Origin: SZAS-103 sp038316385 | GTDB taxonomy: Bacteria; Pseudomonadota; Gammaproteobacteria; Xanthomonadales; Xanthomonadaceae | NCBI GenBank assembly: GCA_038316385.1 | Contig: JBBQAN010000006.1 | Location: forward strand, 78,360 to 142,359 | Reading direction: 5' to 3' | Length of the DNA: 64,000 bases | Part shown: piece by piece, positions 36,385-45,462 of the stretch | How positions within the stretch are numbered: position 1 is the first letter of the stretch | How the letters are laid out: every line of letters starts with the position of its first letter | Position numbers and translations under genes: made by a program | Notes under the pieces: generated by a model | Database searches by the model: none | What the model was told of the DNA's origin: nothing | The model's input: only the letters and a program-made list of their open reading frames with translations

Positions 36385-38279
36385 TTGCTCGCATCGGCCG
36401 CAGAACCACCAATTTCCTGCCGCGCATGCTGATCGTCTTGCATGATCTGGGCATGGTCTGGATCTGCTGGATCGGGCTCAATACGCTGCGTTACAAATTC
36501 GTGCCCGGGCACGTCGAGGTCATGCTGTTCTCGCCGACGGTCGCCGTGGTGCTGATTGCGCAAGGCCTGATCTTCTGGTGGGCGGGTTTGTATCGCGGAC
36601 TATGGCGATTTGCGAGCCTGCCGGATCTCATCAACATCGCCAAGGCCAGCGTGCTGGGATTATTCGCAATTGTCGTCGGCATGTTCATGATCAGCCGTCT
36701 CGACATGGTGCCGCGTTCGGCTTTAGTGCTGTATCCGATCGTGCTGGTCGTGTTGGTCGGCGGCCCGCGCCTGCTCTATCGCGCATGGAAGGACGGAAAC
36801 GAAACTCTCGATCCACTGCATGCTGCGGCGCGCGTGCTCATCCTCGGCGCAGGCCGTGCTGGCGAGGCGCTGGTTCGCGATCTGATCCGCGACGGCCGCT
36901 ATGTCGCGGTCGGCTTTCTCGATGACGACCCGCGTCTGCGCGGTGCGAAGCTGCATGGCGTGCCCGTTCTCGGCGCGTTCGACAATCTGGTCGACTTGGC
37001 GCGCGAAACCGGCGCCGGCCTGGTCGTGATCGCAATCCCGAACGCCGACGCCGCGCGGATGCAACGTGCGGTCGCGCTTTGCGACGACACCGGTTTGCCC
37101 TTCCGTACCGTGCCCCGGCTACAGGATTTGCTGGAAGGGCGCGCCTCGGCCGGCGACCTGAAAGAGGTTGCGATCGAAGATCTGCTTGGGCGCGAACCCG
37201 TTGCGCCGGACTGGAATGCGATGCGCGCGTGGCTTGGCGGGCGCTCGGTGCTGGTGACCGGCGCTGGCGGTTCGATCGGGTCGGAACTTTGCCGGCAGGT
37301 GGCCGAACTCGGTGCGAGTTCGTTGACCTTGGTCGAGCAGACCGAACTGGCCTTGATGACGATTCATGACGACATCCATCGCCGGGTTCCATCGCTGCCC
37401 GTGCATTGCGTGCTCGGCGACTGCGGCGACAGCGCCGTGATCAGCCACGCATTGCGCATTGGTGGCGCGCAAGCCGTGCTGCACGCCGCTGCCTACAAGC
37501 AGGTGCCGGTGCTCGAAGGTCAGATTCGCGAAGCGGTGCGCAACAACGTGCTGGCCACGCACACCGTAGCCGAATCCAGCGTCGCGGCAGGTGTCGATAT
37601 TTTCCTGCTGATTTCGACCGACAAGGCGGTCGATCCCGCCAACGTGCTGGGCGCAAGCAAGCGGCTGGCCGAAGTAGCGTGCCAGGCGATCGGCGCGCAT
37701 GGATCGACGCGTATCGTGGTCGTGCGTTTTGGCAACGTGTTGGATTCCGCCGGCAGCGTGGTGCCGGTGTTTCGCGAACAGATCCGTTGTGGCGGCCCGG
37801 TCACGGTCACGCACCCGGAAGTCAGCCGCTATTTCATGACGATACCCGAAGCCTGCCAGCTTCTTTTGCAGGCTGCCGCGATCGGCGGTGACGAGGTCAT
37901 TTTCACACTCGATATGGGCGAGCCGATTCCGATCAGGGTGCTTGCCGAGCAAATGATCCGGCTTGCTGGAAAGGTGCCAGACCGCGACATGCAAATCGTC
38001 TATACCGGGCTTCGCCCCGGCGAAAAGATCCATGAGCGCCTCTATCATTCCGATGAACGCAACAAGGCGACCGCGCATCCCAAGATCATGCAGGCCGAAT
38101 CGCGTAGCGTGGATGTCGCGAATTGCCAGCGTATCCTCGCGGAGTTGCGCATCGCCGTGGCCGACTACGACCAGCCGCGCCTATACCGATTGTTGCGGCA
38201 GGCCATTCCAGAATACAAACCCGCCGATGGCACTGTGATCGTGCAGTTGCCGGTTGGCCGACGGAGTTATGCAGCATGA
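36357..38279 (+). CDS. membrane nucleotide-sugar 4,6-dehydratase/epimerase, WbpM/CapD/FlaA1-like
   Basis: A 640-aa protein with four N-terminal membrane helices (about residues 20-130), a first Rossmann domain (RVLILGAGRAGEALVRDLI, about 160-280), and a second SDR domain with VLVTGAGGSIGSELCRQV. The SDR active site reads STDKAVDPANVLGASK: the Lys is present, but a Leu stands where WbpM/PglF relatives usually have Met and classic enzymes Tyr. It probably makes a UDP-4-keto-6-deoxy sugar for O-antigen. ATG 36357 is preceded by AGGA; it overlaps the preceding gene by 28 bases and the galU start by four. Confidence 0.88.
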   Translation: MDRRPASSLIARIGRRTTNFLPRMLIVLHDLGMVWICWIGLNTLRYKFVPGHVEVMLFSPTVAVVLIAQGLIFWWAGLYRGLWRFASLPDLINIAKASVLGLFAIVVGMFMISRLDMVPRSALVLYPIVLVVLVGGPRLLYRAWKDGNETLDPLHAAARVLILGAGRAGEALVRDLIRDGRYVAVGFLDDDPRLRGAKLHGVPVLGAFDNLVDLARETGAGLVVIAIPNADAARMQRAVALCDDTGLPFRTVPRLQDLLEGRASAGDLKEVAIEDLLGREPVAPDWNAMRAWLGGRSVLVTGAGGSIGSELCRQVAELGASSLTLVEQTELALMTIHDDIHRRVPSLPVHCVLGDCGDSAVISHALRIGGAQAVLHAAAYKQVPVLEGQIREAVRNNVLATHTVAESSVAAGVDIFLLISTDKAVDPANVLGASKRLAEVACQAIGAHGSTRIVVVRFGNVLDSAGSVVPVFREQIRCGGPVTVTHPEVSRYFMTIPEACQLLLQAAAIGGDEVIFTLDMGEPIPIRVLAEQMIRLAGKVPDRDMQIVYTGLRPGEKIHERLYHSDERNKATAHPKIMQAESRSVDVANCQRILAELRIAVADYDQPRLYRLLRQAIPEYKPADGTVIVQLPVGRRSYAA

Positions 38280-39199
38280 GTTCGACATCGCAACCACCCA
38301 AATCGCGACGCATCCGCAAGGCCGTATTTCCAGTCGCAGGACTCGGCACGCGCTTTTTGCCGGCGACCAAGACGGTGCCGAAGGAAATGCTGCCGATCAT
38401 CGACAAACCGCTGATCCAGTACGCGGTGGACGAGGCGATCGAGGCTGGCTGCGATACCTTGGTATTTGTCACCAATCGCTACAAGCATGCCGTCGCGGAT
38501 TATTTCGACAAGGCCTACGAGCTCGAACACAAGCTTGAGGTAGCGGGCAAGACCGAACTGCTGGAAGTCGTGCGCAATGTATTGCCCGATGGCGTGCAGG
38601 CGATCTTCGTGACCCAGGCCGAAGCGCTCGGCCTCGGCCATGCGGTGCTCTGCGCGAAGTCGGTGATCGGCGATGAGCCGTTCGCGGTGATGTTGCCGGA
38701 CGATTTGATCTGGAATCGCGGCCCCGGCGCGCTTTCGCAAATGGCCGATCTGGCCGAACAGGAACAATGCAGCGTCATCGCCGTGCAACAGGTTCCGCGC
38801 GAACTGACCGCGAACTACGGCATCGTCGCGACGGAAGCGTTCAACGGTCGCAGCGGACGGATTTCAGCAATGGTCGAAAAACCCGACCCCGCAGCCGCTC
38901 CGAGCACGCTGGCCGTGGTCGGCCGCTATGTGCTGAATCCGCGCATTTTCGAATTGCTGGAAACCACCAGTGCTGGCAAAGGCGGCGAAATCCAGCTCAC
39001 CGATGCAATCGCGGCGTTGCTGTCCGAGCAGACCGTCAACGCTTATCGCTTCAAAGGCACGCGCTTCGACTGCGGCACCCACATTGGACTGGTCGAGGCG
39101 ACGATCCGTTTCGCGCTCGACCACGAAGTTCTCAGCGAGCCGGCGCGGCGATCCATGCAAGCCGCGCTCGACGAACTTGGAGTCGAAGATTCGCCATAG
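38276..39199 (+). CDS. galU: UTP-glucose-1-phosphate uridylyltransferase
   Basis: The 307-aa enzyme makes UDP-glucose from UTP and glucose-1-phosphate. The nucleotide-binding motif PVAGLGTRFLPATKTVPKEM is at the N-terminus, followed by MLPDDLI for the metal site and the conserved FKGTRFDCGTHIGLVEA near the C-terminus. It closes the lapA-lapB-glycan unit, supplying UDP-glucose for LPS and exopolysaccharide. ATG 38276 overlaps the stop of the dehydratase gene. About 90 bases separate it from the converging thiolase gene; a 5-base T-run at 39256 could mark a weak terminator. Confidence 0.96.
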   Translation: MSSTSQPPKSRRIRKAVFPVAGLGTRFLPATKTVPKEMLPIIDKPLIQYAVDEAIEAGCDTLVFVTNRYKHAVADYFDKAYELEHKLEVAGKTELLEVVRNVLPDGVQAIFVTQAEALGLGHAVLCAKSVIGDEPFAVMLPDDLIWNRGPGALSQMADLAEQEQCSVIAVQQVPRELTANYGIVATEAFNGRSGRISAMVEKPDPAAAPSTLAVVGRYVLNPRIFELLETTSAGKGGEIQLTDAIAALLSEQTVNAYRFKGTRFDCGTHIGLVEATIRFALDHEVLSEPARRSMQAALDELGVEDSP

Positions 39200-39287
39200 C
39201 GCATTCTCTGACGGGCATGAATTCTGTAAGACGATACTTCTTCTAAACGCCAGATCGTTTTTGTTTGATCGGACAATCAATCGGTCT

Positions 39288-40484
39288 TTACAGGGCCTCG
39301 AAAATCCCCGCCGCGCCCATCCCAGTGCCGATGCACATTGTCACCATGCCGTACTTGAGCTTGCGCCGGCGCATGCCGTGCAGGATGGTCGCGGTGCGGA
39401 CCGCTCCAGTCGCACCGAGCGGATGGCCGAGCGCGATCGCGCCACCCAGCGGGTTGATCTTGGTCGGGTCGAGGCCGGTCTCGCGAATGACTGCGAGTGC
39501 CTGCGCGGCGAAGGCTTCGTTGAGCTCGATCCAGTCAATTTGGTCTTTGGTCAGGCCAGCTTGCGCGAGCGCTTTCGGAATCGCAGCGATCGGACCGATA
39601 CCCATCACTTCCGGGCGGACGCCTGCCACCGAATAGCCGACAAAGCGGGCGAGGGGAGTCAGGCCGTATTGCTTGATCGCCGACTCCGACGCGAGCAATA
39701 CCGCACCCGCACCATCGGACATTTGCGATGAATTGCCGGCGGTTACGCTGCCGCCATTGCGGAATACCGGACGCAGCTTCGCCAAGCCTTCCAGACTGGT
39801 ATCCGGGCGCGGGCCTTCGTCGGTGTCAATCAGACTGTCGCGTGTGCGAATGACGTGTTCCGCTAAATCCGGCACGTGCGAGACGATATCGTACGGAGTG
39901 ATCTCATCCTTGAATTCACCGGCAGCGATCGCAGCCAGCGCCTTCTGGTGCGAGGCGAACGCGAACGCATCCTGATCGACGCGCGAGATATTCCATTCCT
40001 CGGCGACTTTCTCGGCGGTGATGCCCATGCCGTAGGCGATGTTGACGTGGTCGTCGCTGAACACTTTCGGGCTCATCGCGACCTTGTTGCCCATCATCGG
40101 TACCATCGACATCGATTCGGTGCCGCCGGCGAGCATCAGCTCGGCTTCACCGAGGCGGATACGGTCGGCCGCGAGTGCGACCGCTTGCAGGCCCGACGAA
40201 CAGAAGCGGTTGATCGTCTGCGCCGGGACCGAGTTGGGCAAGCCAGACAGCAGCGCACCGATGCGCGCGACATTCATGCCTTGCTCGCCCTCGGGCATCG
40301 CGCAACCAATGATGATGTCGCCGATCCGCATGGTATCGATGCCAGGTGCCTGCGCAACGACCGCGCGCAGCACATGCGCCAGCATTTCATCCGGGCGGGT
40401 ATTGCGGAACACACCTCGTGGTGCCTTGCCGACCGGCGTGCGTGTTGCGGCGACGATGTAGGCGTCCTGGATTTGCTTGGTCAT
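39288..40484 (-). CDS. fadA: acetyl-CoA acyltransferase (3-ketoacyl-CoA thiolase)
   Basis: A 398-aa thiolase that cleaves 3-ketoacyl-CoA with CoA to give acetyl-CoA. The nucleophile is Cys95 in NRFCSSGLQAV; the other catalytic residues are in GGAIALGHPLGATGA (His) and MCIGTGMGAAG (Cys). It is four bases downstream of the multifunctional beta-oxidation gene on the same strand, so the two likely form the trifunctional complex. ATG 40484 with AGGA nine bases upstream is chosen over a longer frame. The symbol follows the FadN-FadA pairing and is not proof of orthology with the E. coli gene. Confidence 0.93.
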   Translation of the reverse strand: MTKQIQDAYIVAATRTPVGKAPRGVFRNTRPDEMLAHVLRAVVAQAPGIDTMRIGDIIIGCAMPEGEQGMNVARIGALLSGLPNSVPAQTINRFCSSGLQAVALAADRIRLGEAELMLAGGTESMSMVPMMGNKVAMSPKVFSDDHVNIAYGMGITAEKVAEEWNISRVDQDAFAFASHQKALAAIAAGEFKDEITPYDIVSHVPDLAEHVIRTRDSLIDTDEGPRPDTSLEGLAKLRPVFRNGGSVTAGNSSQMSDGAGAVLLASESAIKQYGLTPLARFVGYSVAGVRPEVMGIGPIAAIPKALAQAGLTKDQIDWIELNEAFAAQALAVIRETGLDPTKINPLGGAIALGHPLGATGAVRTATILHGMRRRKLKYGMVTMCIGTGMGAAGIFEAL

Positions 40485-40488
40485 GGGA

Positions 40489-42861
40489 TCAGTTCCTGAG
40501 CGGCTTGCCGGTGGTAAGAGTGTGCACGATGCGCTGCTGGGTCTTGGCCATCTGCGCGAGGGCAACGAAATGTTCGCGTTCGAGCTGAATCAGCCAGTCC
40601 TCATCAACCAGCGAGCCGCGATCGATTTCGCCGCCACACAGAACAGTTGCGATGCGAGTCGAGACTTCATAGTCGTGTTCGGAGATGAAGCGGCCTTCGA
40701 GCATGTTCACCAGCATCATCTTGAACGTGGCGATGCCGACATCACCGGCAACCGGGATCTGCCGCGCCGGCAGCGGTGGGCGATAACCCGACTCGGCCAG
40801 GGCGCGCGCCTGCTGTTTGGCGACGTAGAGCAATTCGAAGGCATTGAACACCACGACGTCGTCTTTCCGAAGCAGGCCAAGCTCCTTGGCTTCCATCGCC
40901 GATGCCGACACCTTGCCCATCGCTACGGCTTCGAAATACGGCTTCAAGCCAGCGAAGACATCACCGCTCTGGCCGACGCCCAGTCCGACACGCGTGGCGA
41001 TTTCCTTGAGTCCACCGCCGCCTGGCAGCAGCCCGACGCCAGCCTCGACCAGTCCGATGTAACTCTCCAATGCCGCGACCGTACGCGCCGAATGCATCTG
41101 GAATTCGCAACCACCGCCAAACGCCATGCCGCGCACCGCCGCGACGACCGGCACCAGCGCATATTTGAGCCGCATGCTGGTCGCTTGAAACGTGGCGATC
41201 ATCGCGTCGAAATCATGGACCTTGCCGGCTTGGAGTAAGCCCATCGCGCCTTTCAGGTCGGCGCCGGCCGAGAACGGTTCGCTGTCCTGCCAGATCACCA
41301 GACCGTCGAAGTCCCGTTCGGCAATCCCGACGGCTTTCTGCAAGCCTTCAAGTACGCCATCGTTGACGGTATGCATCTTGGTCTTGAATCCGACCACCGC
41401 AATGCCGTCGCCGTCGTGCCACATGCGCACTGCGTCCGATTCGAAAACGGTTGCGCCCGGATCGAATTTCTCGCCGATCAGCGGATCCGGGAATCGCTGG
41501 CGCTTGTACACGGGCAGCGACGAGCGCGGCACCCTTGCGCCGCGCGCCGGACTGAAACTGCCGCCTTCGCCGTGAACTCCATCGCGGCCGTCGTACACCC
41601 AGTTGGGCAGAGGTGCGCTCGACATTGCCTTGCCAGCCACGATGTCGTCGGCAATCCAGCCGGCAACCTGCTTCCAGTCAGCGGCCTGCCAGGTTTCGAA
41701 TGGGCCGAGCTTCCAGCCGTAACCCCAGCGGATCGCGAAATCCACGTCGCGCGCGGTATCGGCGATCGAGGCCAGATGAAACGCGCTGTAATGGAACAGA
41801 TCGCGAAAGATCGCCCAGACGAATTGCGCCTGCGGATGTTCGGATCCGCGCAGCCGCGCGAATTTCTCGGCCGGGTTGCGAATCTTGAGGATGTCGGCGA
41901 CTTCCGGCGCAACCTCGCCACCGCTGATGCGGTAGTCCGTCGAGGCAACATCCAGAACCTGGATGTCCTTGCCGAGCTTCCGGTAGATACCGGCGCCGGT
42001 CTTTTGGCCGAGCGCGCCCTGAGCGATCAGCGCCTTCAACAGGTCCGGTACCGCGAAGTACTTGTGCCACGGATCGTCGGGCAGGGTATCGGCCATGGTC
42101 TGGATGACGTGGGCCATGGTGTCGAGGCCGACGACATCCGCCGTCCGGTAAGTCGCGGACTTGGGCCGGCCGATTGCCGGGCCAGTGAGCGCGTCCACGG
42201 TGTCGAACCCAAGACCGAAGGCAGCCGTGTGATGGATGGTCGAGAGCATCGAAAACACGCCAATGCGGTTGCCGATGAAATTCGGTGTGTCCTTGGCGCG
42301 GACGACTCCCTTGCCAAGAGTTGTGGTCAGGAAAGTTTCAAGTGCATCAAGAACTTCAGGAGATGTCTTCCTGCAAGGGATCAATTCGGCAAGATGCATG
42401 TAGCGAGGTGGATTGAAGAAGTGCAGACCGCAGAAACGCTCGTGCAAAGCCTCGTCCAGTACATCGGCCAGCGCATTGATCGACAGCCCGGACGTGTTGG
42501 ACGCGAGGATCGCGGTCGCTGCGACGTGCGGTGCGATCTTCGCGTAGAGGTCTTTTTTCCAGTCCAGACGCTCGGCGATCGCTTCGACGATCAGGTCGCA
42601 GCCCTGCAACAACTCCAGGTGCTGGTCGTAGTTCGCAGGCACAATTGCCGCGGCGCGATCCTTGACCGCCAGCGGGGCGGGCGAGAGCTTGGCCAGATTG
42701 GCAATCGCCTTGAGGACGATACCGTTGGGATCGCCCTGTTTGGCCGGCAGGTCGTATAACAGCACGTCCACACCGGCATTGGCCAAATGCGCAGCGATTT
42801 GTGCACCCATGACACCGGCTCCGAGAACGGCGGCGCGACGTACAAGTAATTTCTCAGACAT
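40489..42861 (-). CDS. fadN: 3-hydroxyacyl-CoA dehydrogenase / enoyl-CoA hydratase (FadN type)
   Basis: A 790-aa bifunctional beta-oxidation enzyme with the dehydrogenase first: the NAD fold (VLGAGVMGAQIAAHLANAG) and 3-hydroxyacyl-CoA site (FFNPPRYMHLAELI), then the hydratase (crotonase) domain at about residues 490-700 with SEPFSAGADLKGA and MAFGGGCEFQMH. This order and length match Bacillus FadN rather than E. coli FadB, where the hydratase comes first. It acts after acyl-CoA dehydrogenase and feeds the thiolase downstream. The upstream gap of 56 bases to the TetR gene is AT-rich. No strong Shine-Dalgarno is visible. Confidence 0.93.
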   Translation of the reverse strand: MSEKLLVRRAAVLGAGVMGAQIAAHLANAGVDVLLYDLPAKQGDPNGIVLKAIANLAKLSPAPLAVKDRAAAIVPANYDQHLELLQGCDLIVEAIAERLDWKKDLYAKIAPHVAATAILASNTSGLSINALADVLDEALHERFCGLHFFNPPRYMHLAELIPCRKTSPEVLDALETFLTTTLGKGVVRAKDTPNFIGNRIGVFSMLSTIHHTAAFGLGFDTVDALTGPAIGRPKSATYRTADVVGLDTMAHVIQTMADTLPDDPWHKYFAVPDLLKALIAQGALGQKTGAGIYRKLGKDIQVLDVASTDYRISGGEVAPEVADILKIRNPAEKFARLRGSEHPQAQFVWAIFRDLFHYSAFHLASIADTARDVDFAIRWGYGWKLGPFETWQAADWKQVAGWIADDIVAGKAMSSAPLPNWVYDGRDGVHGEGGSFSPARGARVPRSSLPVYKRQRFPDPLIGEKFDPGATVFESDAVRMWHDGDGIAVVGFKTKMHTVNDGVLEGLQKAVGIAERDFDGLVIWQDSEPFSAGADLKGAMGLLQAGKVHDFDAMIATFQATSMRLKYALVPVVAAVRGMAFGGGCEFQMHSARTVAALESYIGLVEAGVGLLPGGGGLKEIATRVGLGVGQSGDVFAGLKPYFEAVAMGKVSASAMEAKELGLLRKDDVVVFNAFELLYVAKQQARALAESGYRPPLPARQIPVAGDVGIATFKMMLVNMLEGRFISEHDYEVSTRIATVLCGGEIDRGSLVDEDWLIQLEREHFVALAQMAKTQQRIVHTLTTGKPLRN

Positions 42862-42917
42862 GTCTTATACTCGATTGTTTTAATTGATATAAAATTGTGG
42901 TCTATGGTGAATTGAGT

Positions 42918-43544
42918 TTAATCGGCGCGCAGGCCCGCAGTGGCGAAACGAATCAAAGCCGATGCCGCGCGCTGGCAGTGCGCTTTTTCAGTCATGGATG
43001 CCGGACGGCGGATGAGTCCGAAATCGGCCATCGCGTACGTCAATGCACCGGCCGTGAAATCCAGCCGCCAATACAGCTCTTCCTTGCCGACGCCAGGCAA
43101 GCAGGCAGCGAAAGCTTTGGAGAATTCGCGCAGCACATGGCCATAGTTCTCGGACAGGAACTTGCGCAAACGCTCGTTTTTCTCGGCATAGGCGCGGGCG
43201 AGCACACGCACGAATGCCGAGCCGCCATGGCGATCCAGCGTCAGCGCGAGCGCCGGTTCGATGAATGCGGCAAGGATGGCTTCGAGCTTAGCCGGATCGT
43301 CCCGCAAGGCCGCACGCAAGGCGAGCAGGCGTTTCTCGCTCAACTCGTCCAGTCGGCGCCGGAACACCTCGGTGATGAGATTGTCCTTGGAGCCGAAATG
43401 GTAGTTGACCGCTGCAATATTGACTTCGGCATGGGTAGTGACCTGGCGCAGGGACGTGCCGGCGAACCCGTACTGCGCAAACAGATCTTCTGCGGCGCTG
43501 AGGATGCGCTCCTTGGTCGAGAAATGAACGGTCGCGGCGGGCAT
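42918..43544 (-). CDS. TetR-family regulator, PsrA-like
   Basis: A 208-aa regulator with a TetR helix-turn-helix at the N-terminus (RILSAAEDLFAQYGFAGTSLRQVT, then VNIAAVNYHFGSKDNLI) and a helical ligand domain ending in FATAGLRAD. Its N-terminus and RAD ending resemble PsrA of Pseudomonas, a long-chain fatty-acid sensor that represses beta-oxidation genes. It is upstream of, and in the same direction as, the FadN-thiolase genes. A PsrA-type box lies just in front of its start (43558-43571). ATG 43544 is chosen because the box would otherwise be within the coding frame that starts at 43664. Confidence 0.87.
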   Translation of the reverse strand: MPAATVHFSTKERILSAAEDLFAQYGFAGTSLRQVTTHAEVNIAAVNYHFGSKDNLITEVFRRRLDELSEKRLLALRAALRDDPAKLEAILAAFIEPALALTLDRHGGSAFVRVLARAYAEKNERLRKFLSENYGHVLREFSKAFAACLPGVGKEELYWRLDFTAGALTYAMADFGLIRRPASMTEKAHCQRAASALIRFATAGLRAD

Positions 43545-43557
43545 GGAACATCCGATT

Positions 43558-43571
43558 GAAACGGTCGTTTT
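43558..43571 (-). promoter_or_regulatory. PsrA-type operator, GAAAC-N4-GTTT
   Basis: GAAAC, four bases, GTTTT lies 14 bases upstream of the TetR start. Nine of ten positions match the published PsrA half-site pattern GAAAC-N4-GTTTC, and its inner AAACG/CGTTT is a perfect inverted repeat. It is in the right place for autoregulation. Confidence 0.6.
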
Positions 43572-43718
43572 AGAATAGGCGCGATCAGAATCCGCGTCAA
43601 TCCTGATTACAGGACAGCATGCTGCTTGTTGCGTCACGTCTGCCGGCATCTTCTGAAAATCCATTGTTGAAAGGTTCGCAATCGCTGTCGATTAGGGCAT
43701 CGCATTGCTCAATCGTGG

Positions 43719-43724
43719 TATTCT
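43719..43724 (+). promoter_or_regulatory. extended -10 element of ndk
   Basis: TGGTATTCT has the TG-n extension in front of TATTCT, about 95 bases before ATG 43819. No clear -35 is seen. The 274-bp region between the TetR gene and ndk holds this and the PsrA-type box, with nothing else recognised. Confidence 0.4.
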
Positions 43725-43818
43725 TGCGGCTTGGAACGCGCTGCATCGTCGACGCATACCGGCTTCGCCGAAATCATCCCAATCCCTTGTTTCTACATGA
43801 ACTTTTCTGGAGCATTGC

Positions 43819-44244
43819 ATGGCGCTGGAGCGCACTCTTTCGATCATCAAACCCGACGCAGTCGCCAAGAATGTGATCGGAGAAATCTATTCGCGATTCG
43901 AGAAGAACGGCCTCAAGATCCTCGCAGCGAAGATGAAGCATCTTTCGCGCAGCGAGGCTGAAGGCTTCTACGCAGTGCATCGCGAACGCCCGTTCTTCAA
44001 GGCGCTGGTAGAGTTCATGATCTCAGGCCCGGTGATGATTCAGGCGCTCGAAGGCGATGGCGCTGTCCTCAAGAACCGTGACTTGATGGGTGCGACCAAT
44101 CCGAAAGAAGCCGCGCCGGGCACGATCCGCGCCGATTTCGCCACTTCGATCGACGCCAATGCCGTGCATGGCTCGGATGCTGTCGAGACCGCCGCCAACG
44201 AGATCGCATACTTTTTCAGTTCCATCGAGCTCTGCCCGCGCTGA
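43819..44244 (+). CDS. ndk: nucleoside diphosphate kinase
   Basis: A 141-aa enzyme that transfers phosphate between nucleoside tri- and diphosphates through a phospho-histidine, His117 in NAVHGSDA. N-terminal ERTLSIIKPDAVAKN is the family signature. GGAG lies six bases before ATG 43819. It is the first of the conserved series with rlmN, pilW, rodZ, yfgM, bamB and der. Confidence 0.97.
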   Translation: MALERTLSIIKPDAVAKNVIGEIYSRFEKNGLKILAAKMKHLSRSEAEGFYAVHRERPFFKALVEFMISGPVMIQALEGDGAVLKNRDLMGATNPKEAAPGTIRADFATSIDANAVHGSDAVETAANEIAYFFSSIELCPR

Positions 44245-44253
44245 GCCAACGAC

Positions 44254-45462
44254 GTGACGTCCGAATCCGCCATCATCGATCCAGCTGCGGTGAATTTATT
44301 TGAATTCGACCGTGCCGGCTTGGTCGCTTTCTTCGCCGGCCTCGGTGAAGCGCGCTATCGCGCGGAGCAGGTGATGAAGTGGATTTATCACCGCCACGTC
44401 ACCGACTTCGCGGAGATGACCGATCTCGGCAAGCCGCTTCGCGCCAAGTTGATGGCGGCCTGCGTGATCGCGCCGCCGAAGATTCTGTTTGAAAAGCCAT
44501 CGGCCGATGGCACCCACAAATGGCTGCTCGGCATGGATGGGGGCAACGCGATCGAGGCCGTTTTCATCCCCGACAAGGGGCGAGGAACCCTCTGCGTGTC
44601 CTCGCAGGTCGGTTGCGGGCTTGCCTGCACGTTCTGTTCGACCGGCACTCAAGGCTTCAACCGCAATCTGTCCGCTGCCGAGATCATCGGTCAGGTCTGG
44701 GTCGCGGCGAAACATCTGGGCAACGTGCCGCACCGTCAGCGCAAACTCACCAATGTGGTGATGATGGGCATGGGCGAGCCGCTGCTGAACTTCGATAACG
44801 TGGTGAGGGCGATGTCGATCATGCGCGACGACCTCGGCTTGGGACTCGCCAACAAGCGGGTCACCCTCTCCACCGCCGGGCTGGTGCCGATGATTGATCG
44901 GCTGAGCGTCGAGTCCGACGTGTCGCTCGCGGTGTCATTGCACGCGCCGACGGACCAACTGCGCAGCCAACTGGTTCCGCTCAACAAGAAATATCCGATC
45001 GCCGAATTGCTCGAATCCTGCGTGCGTTATGCGCAGCGCAAGCCGCGCACGTCGATCACATTCGAATACACCATGATGAAGGGCATCAACGATCGTCCCG
45101 AACATGCGCGTGCGCTCGCCAAGCTCATGCGCGGGATGGATGCAAAATTGCAGCGCGCGAACGCCGCCAAGGTCAACCTGATTCCGTTCAATCCCTTCAC
45201 GGGTACGAGTTATGAGCGCTCTGACGAAATCGATATCCGCAACTTCCAGACGCTGTTGCTCGATCACCAAGTGCTGACAATGGTGCGGCGCACGCGCGGC
45301 GATGACATCGATGCCGCCTGCGGTCAGCTCAAGGGTCAGGTGCTCGACCGCACGCGCCGCCAGGAAGCATTCCGGCGCAAACTTGCGCAGCACACTATTG
45401 AGCAGCAAGCCATTGAGCAGCAAACGACTGGACATGAGGGAGTTACCCATGCGGCTGCGTGA
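44254..45462 (+). CDS. rlmN: 23S rRNA/tRNA adenine-C2 methyltransferase RlmN
   Basis: The 402-aa radical-SAM enzyme makes 2-methyladenosine at A2503 of 23S rRNA and A37 of some tRNAs. The [4Fe-4S] motif is CGLACTFCSTG, the N-terminal helical domain begins YRAEQVMKWIYHR, and the second catalytic Cys is in DIDAACGQLKG. The start is GTG 44254, nine bases after ndk. The C-terminal tail past about residue 375 is non-conserved and includes a duplicated IEQQ stretch encoded by a 15-base tandem repeat. The last 14 bases overlap the pilW start. Confidence 0.95.
   Translation: MTSESAIIDPAAVNLFEFDRAGLVAFFAGLGEARYRAEQVMKWIYHRHVTDFAEMTDLGKPLRAKLMAACVIAPPKILFEKPSADGTHKWLLGMDGGNAIEAVFIPDKGRGTLCVSSQVGCGLACTFCSTGTQGFNRNLSAAEIIGQVWVAAKHLGNVPHRQRKLTNVVMMGMGEPLLNFDNVVRAMSIMRDDLGLGLANKRVTLSTAGLVPMIDRLSVESDVSLAVSLHAPTDQLRSQLVPLNKKYPIAELLESCVRYAQRKPRTSITFEYTMMKGINDRPEHARALAKLMRGMDAKLQRANAAKVNLIPFNPFTGTSYERSDEIDIRNFQTLLLDHQVLTMVRRTRGDDIDAACGQLKGQVLDRTRRQEAFRRKLAQHTIEQQAIEQQTTGHEGVTHAAA
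45397..45426 (+). repeat. 15-bp tandem duplication in the rlmN tail
   Basis: ATTGAGCAGCAAGCC and ATTGAGCAGCAAACG stand side by side and differ at two positions near the end. They encode Ile-Glu-Gln-Gln twice in the variable tail of RlmN. Confidence 0.7.

Noticed and set aside
42862..42917. AT-rich stretch before fadN as a second PsrA site
   Set aside because: It has weak TTTTA/ATAAAA symmetry but no GAAAC-N-GTTTC element.
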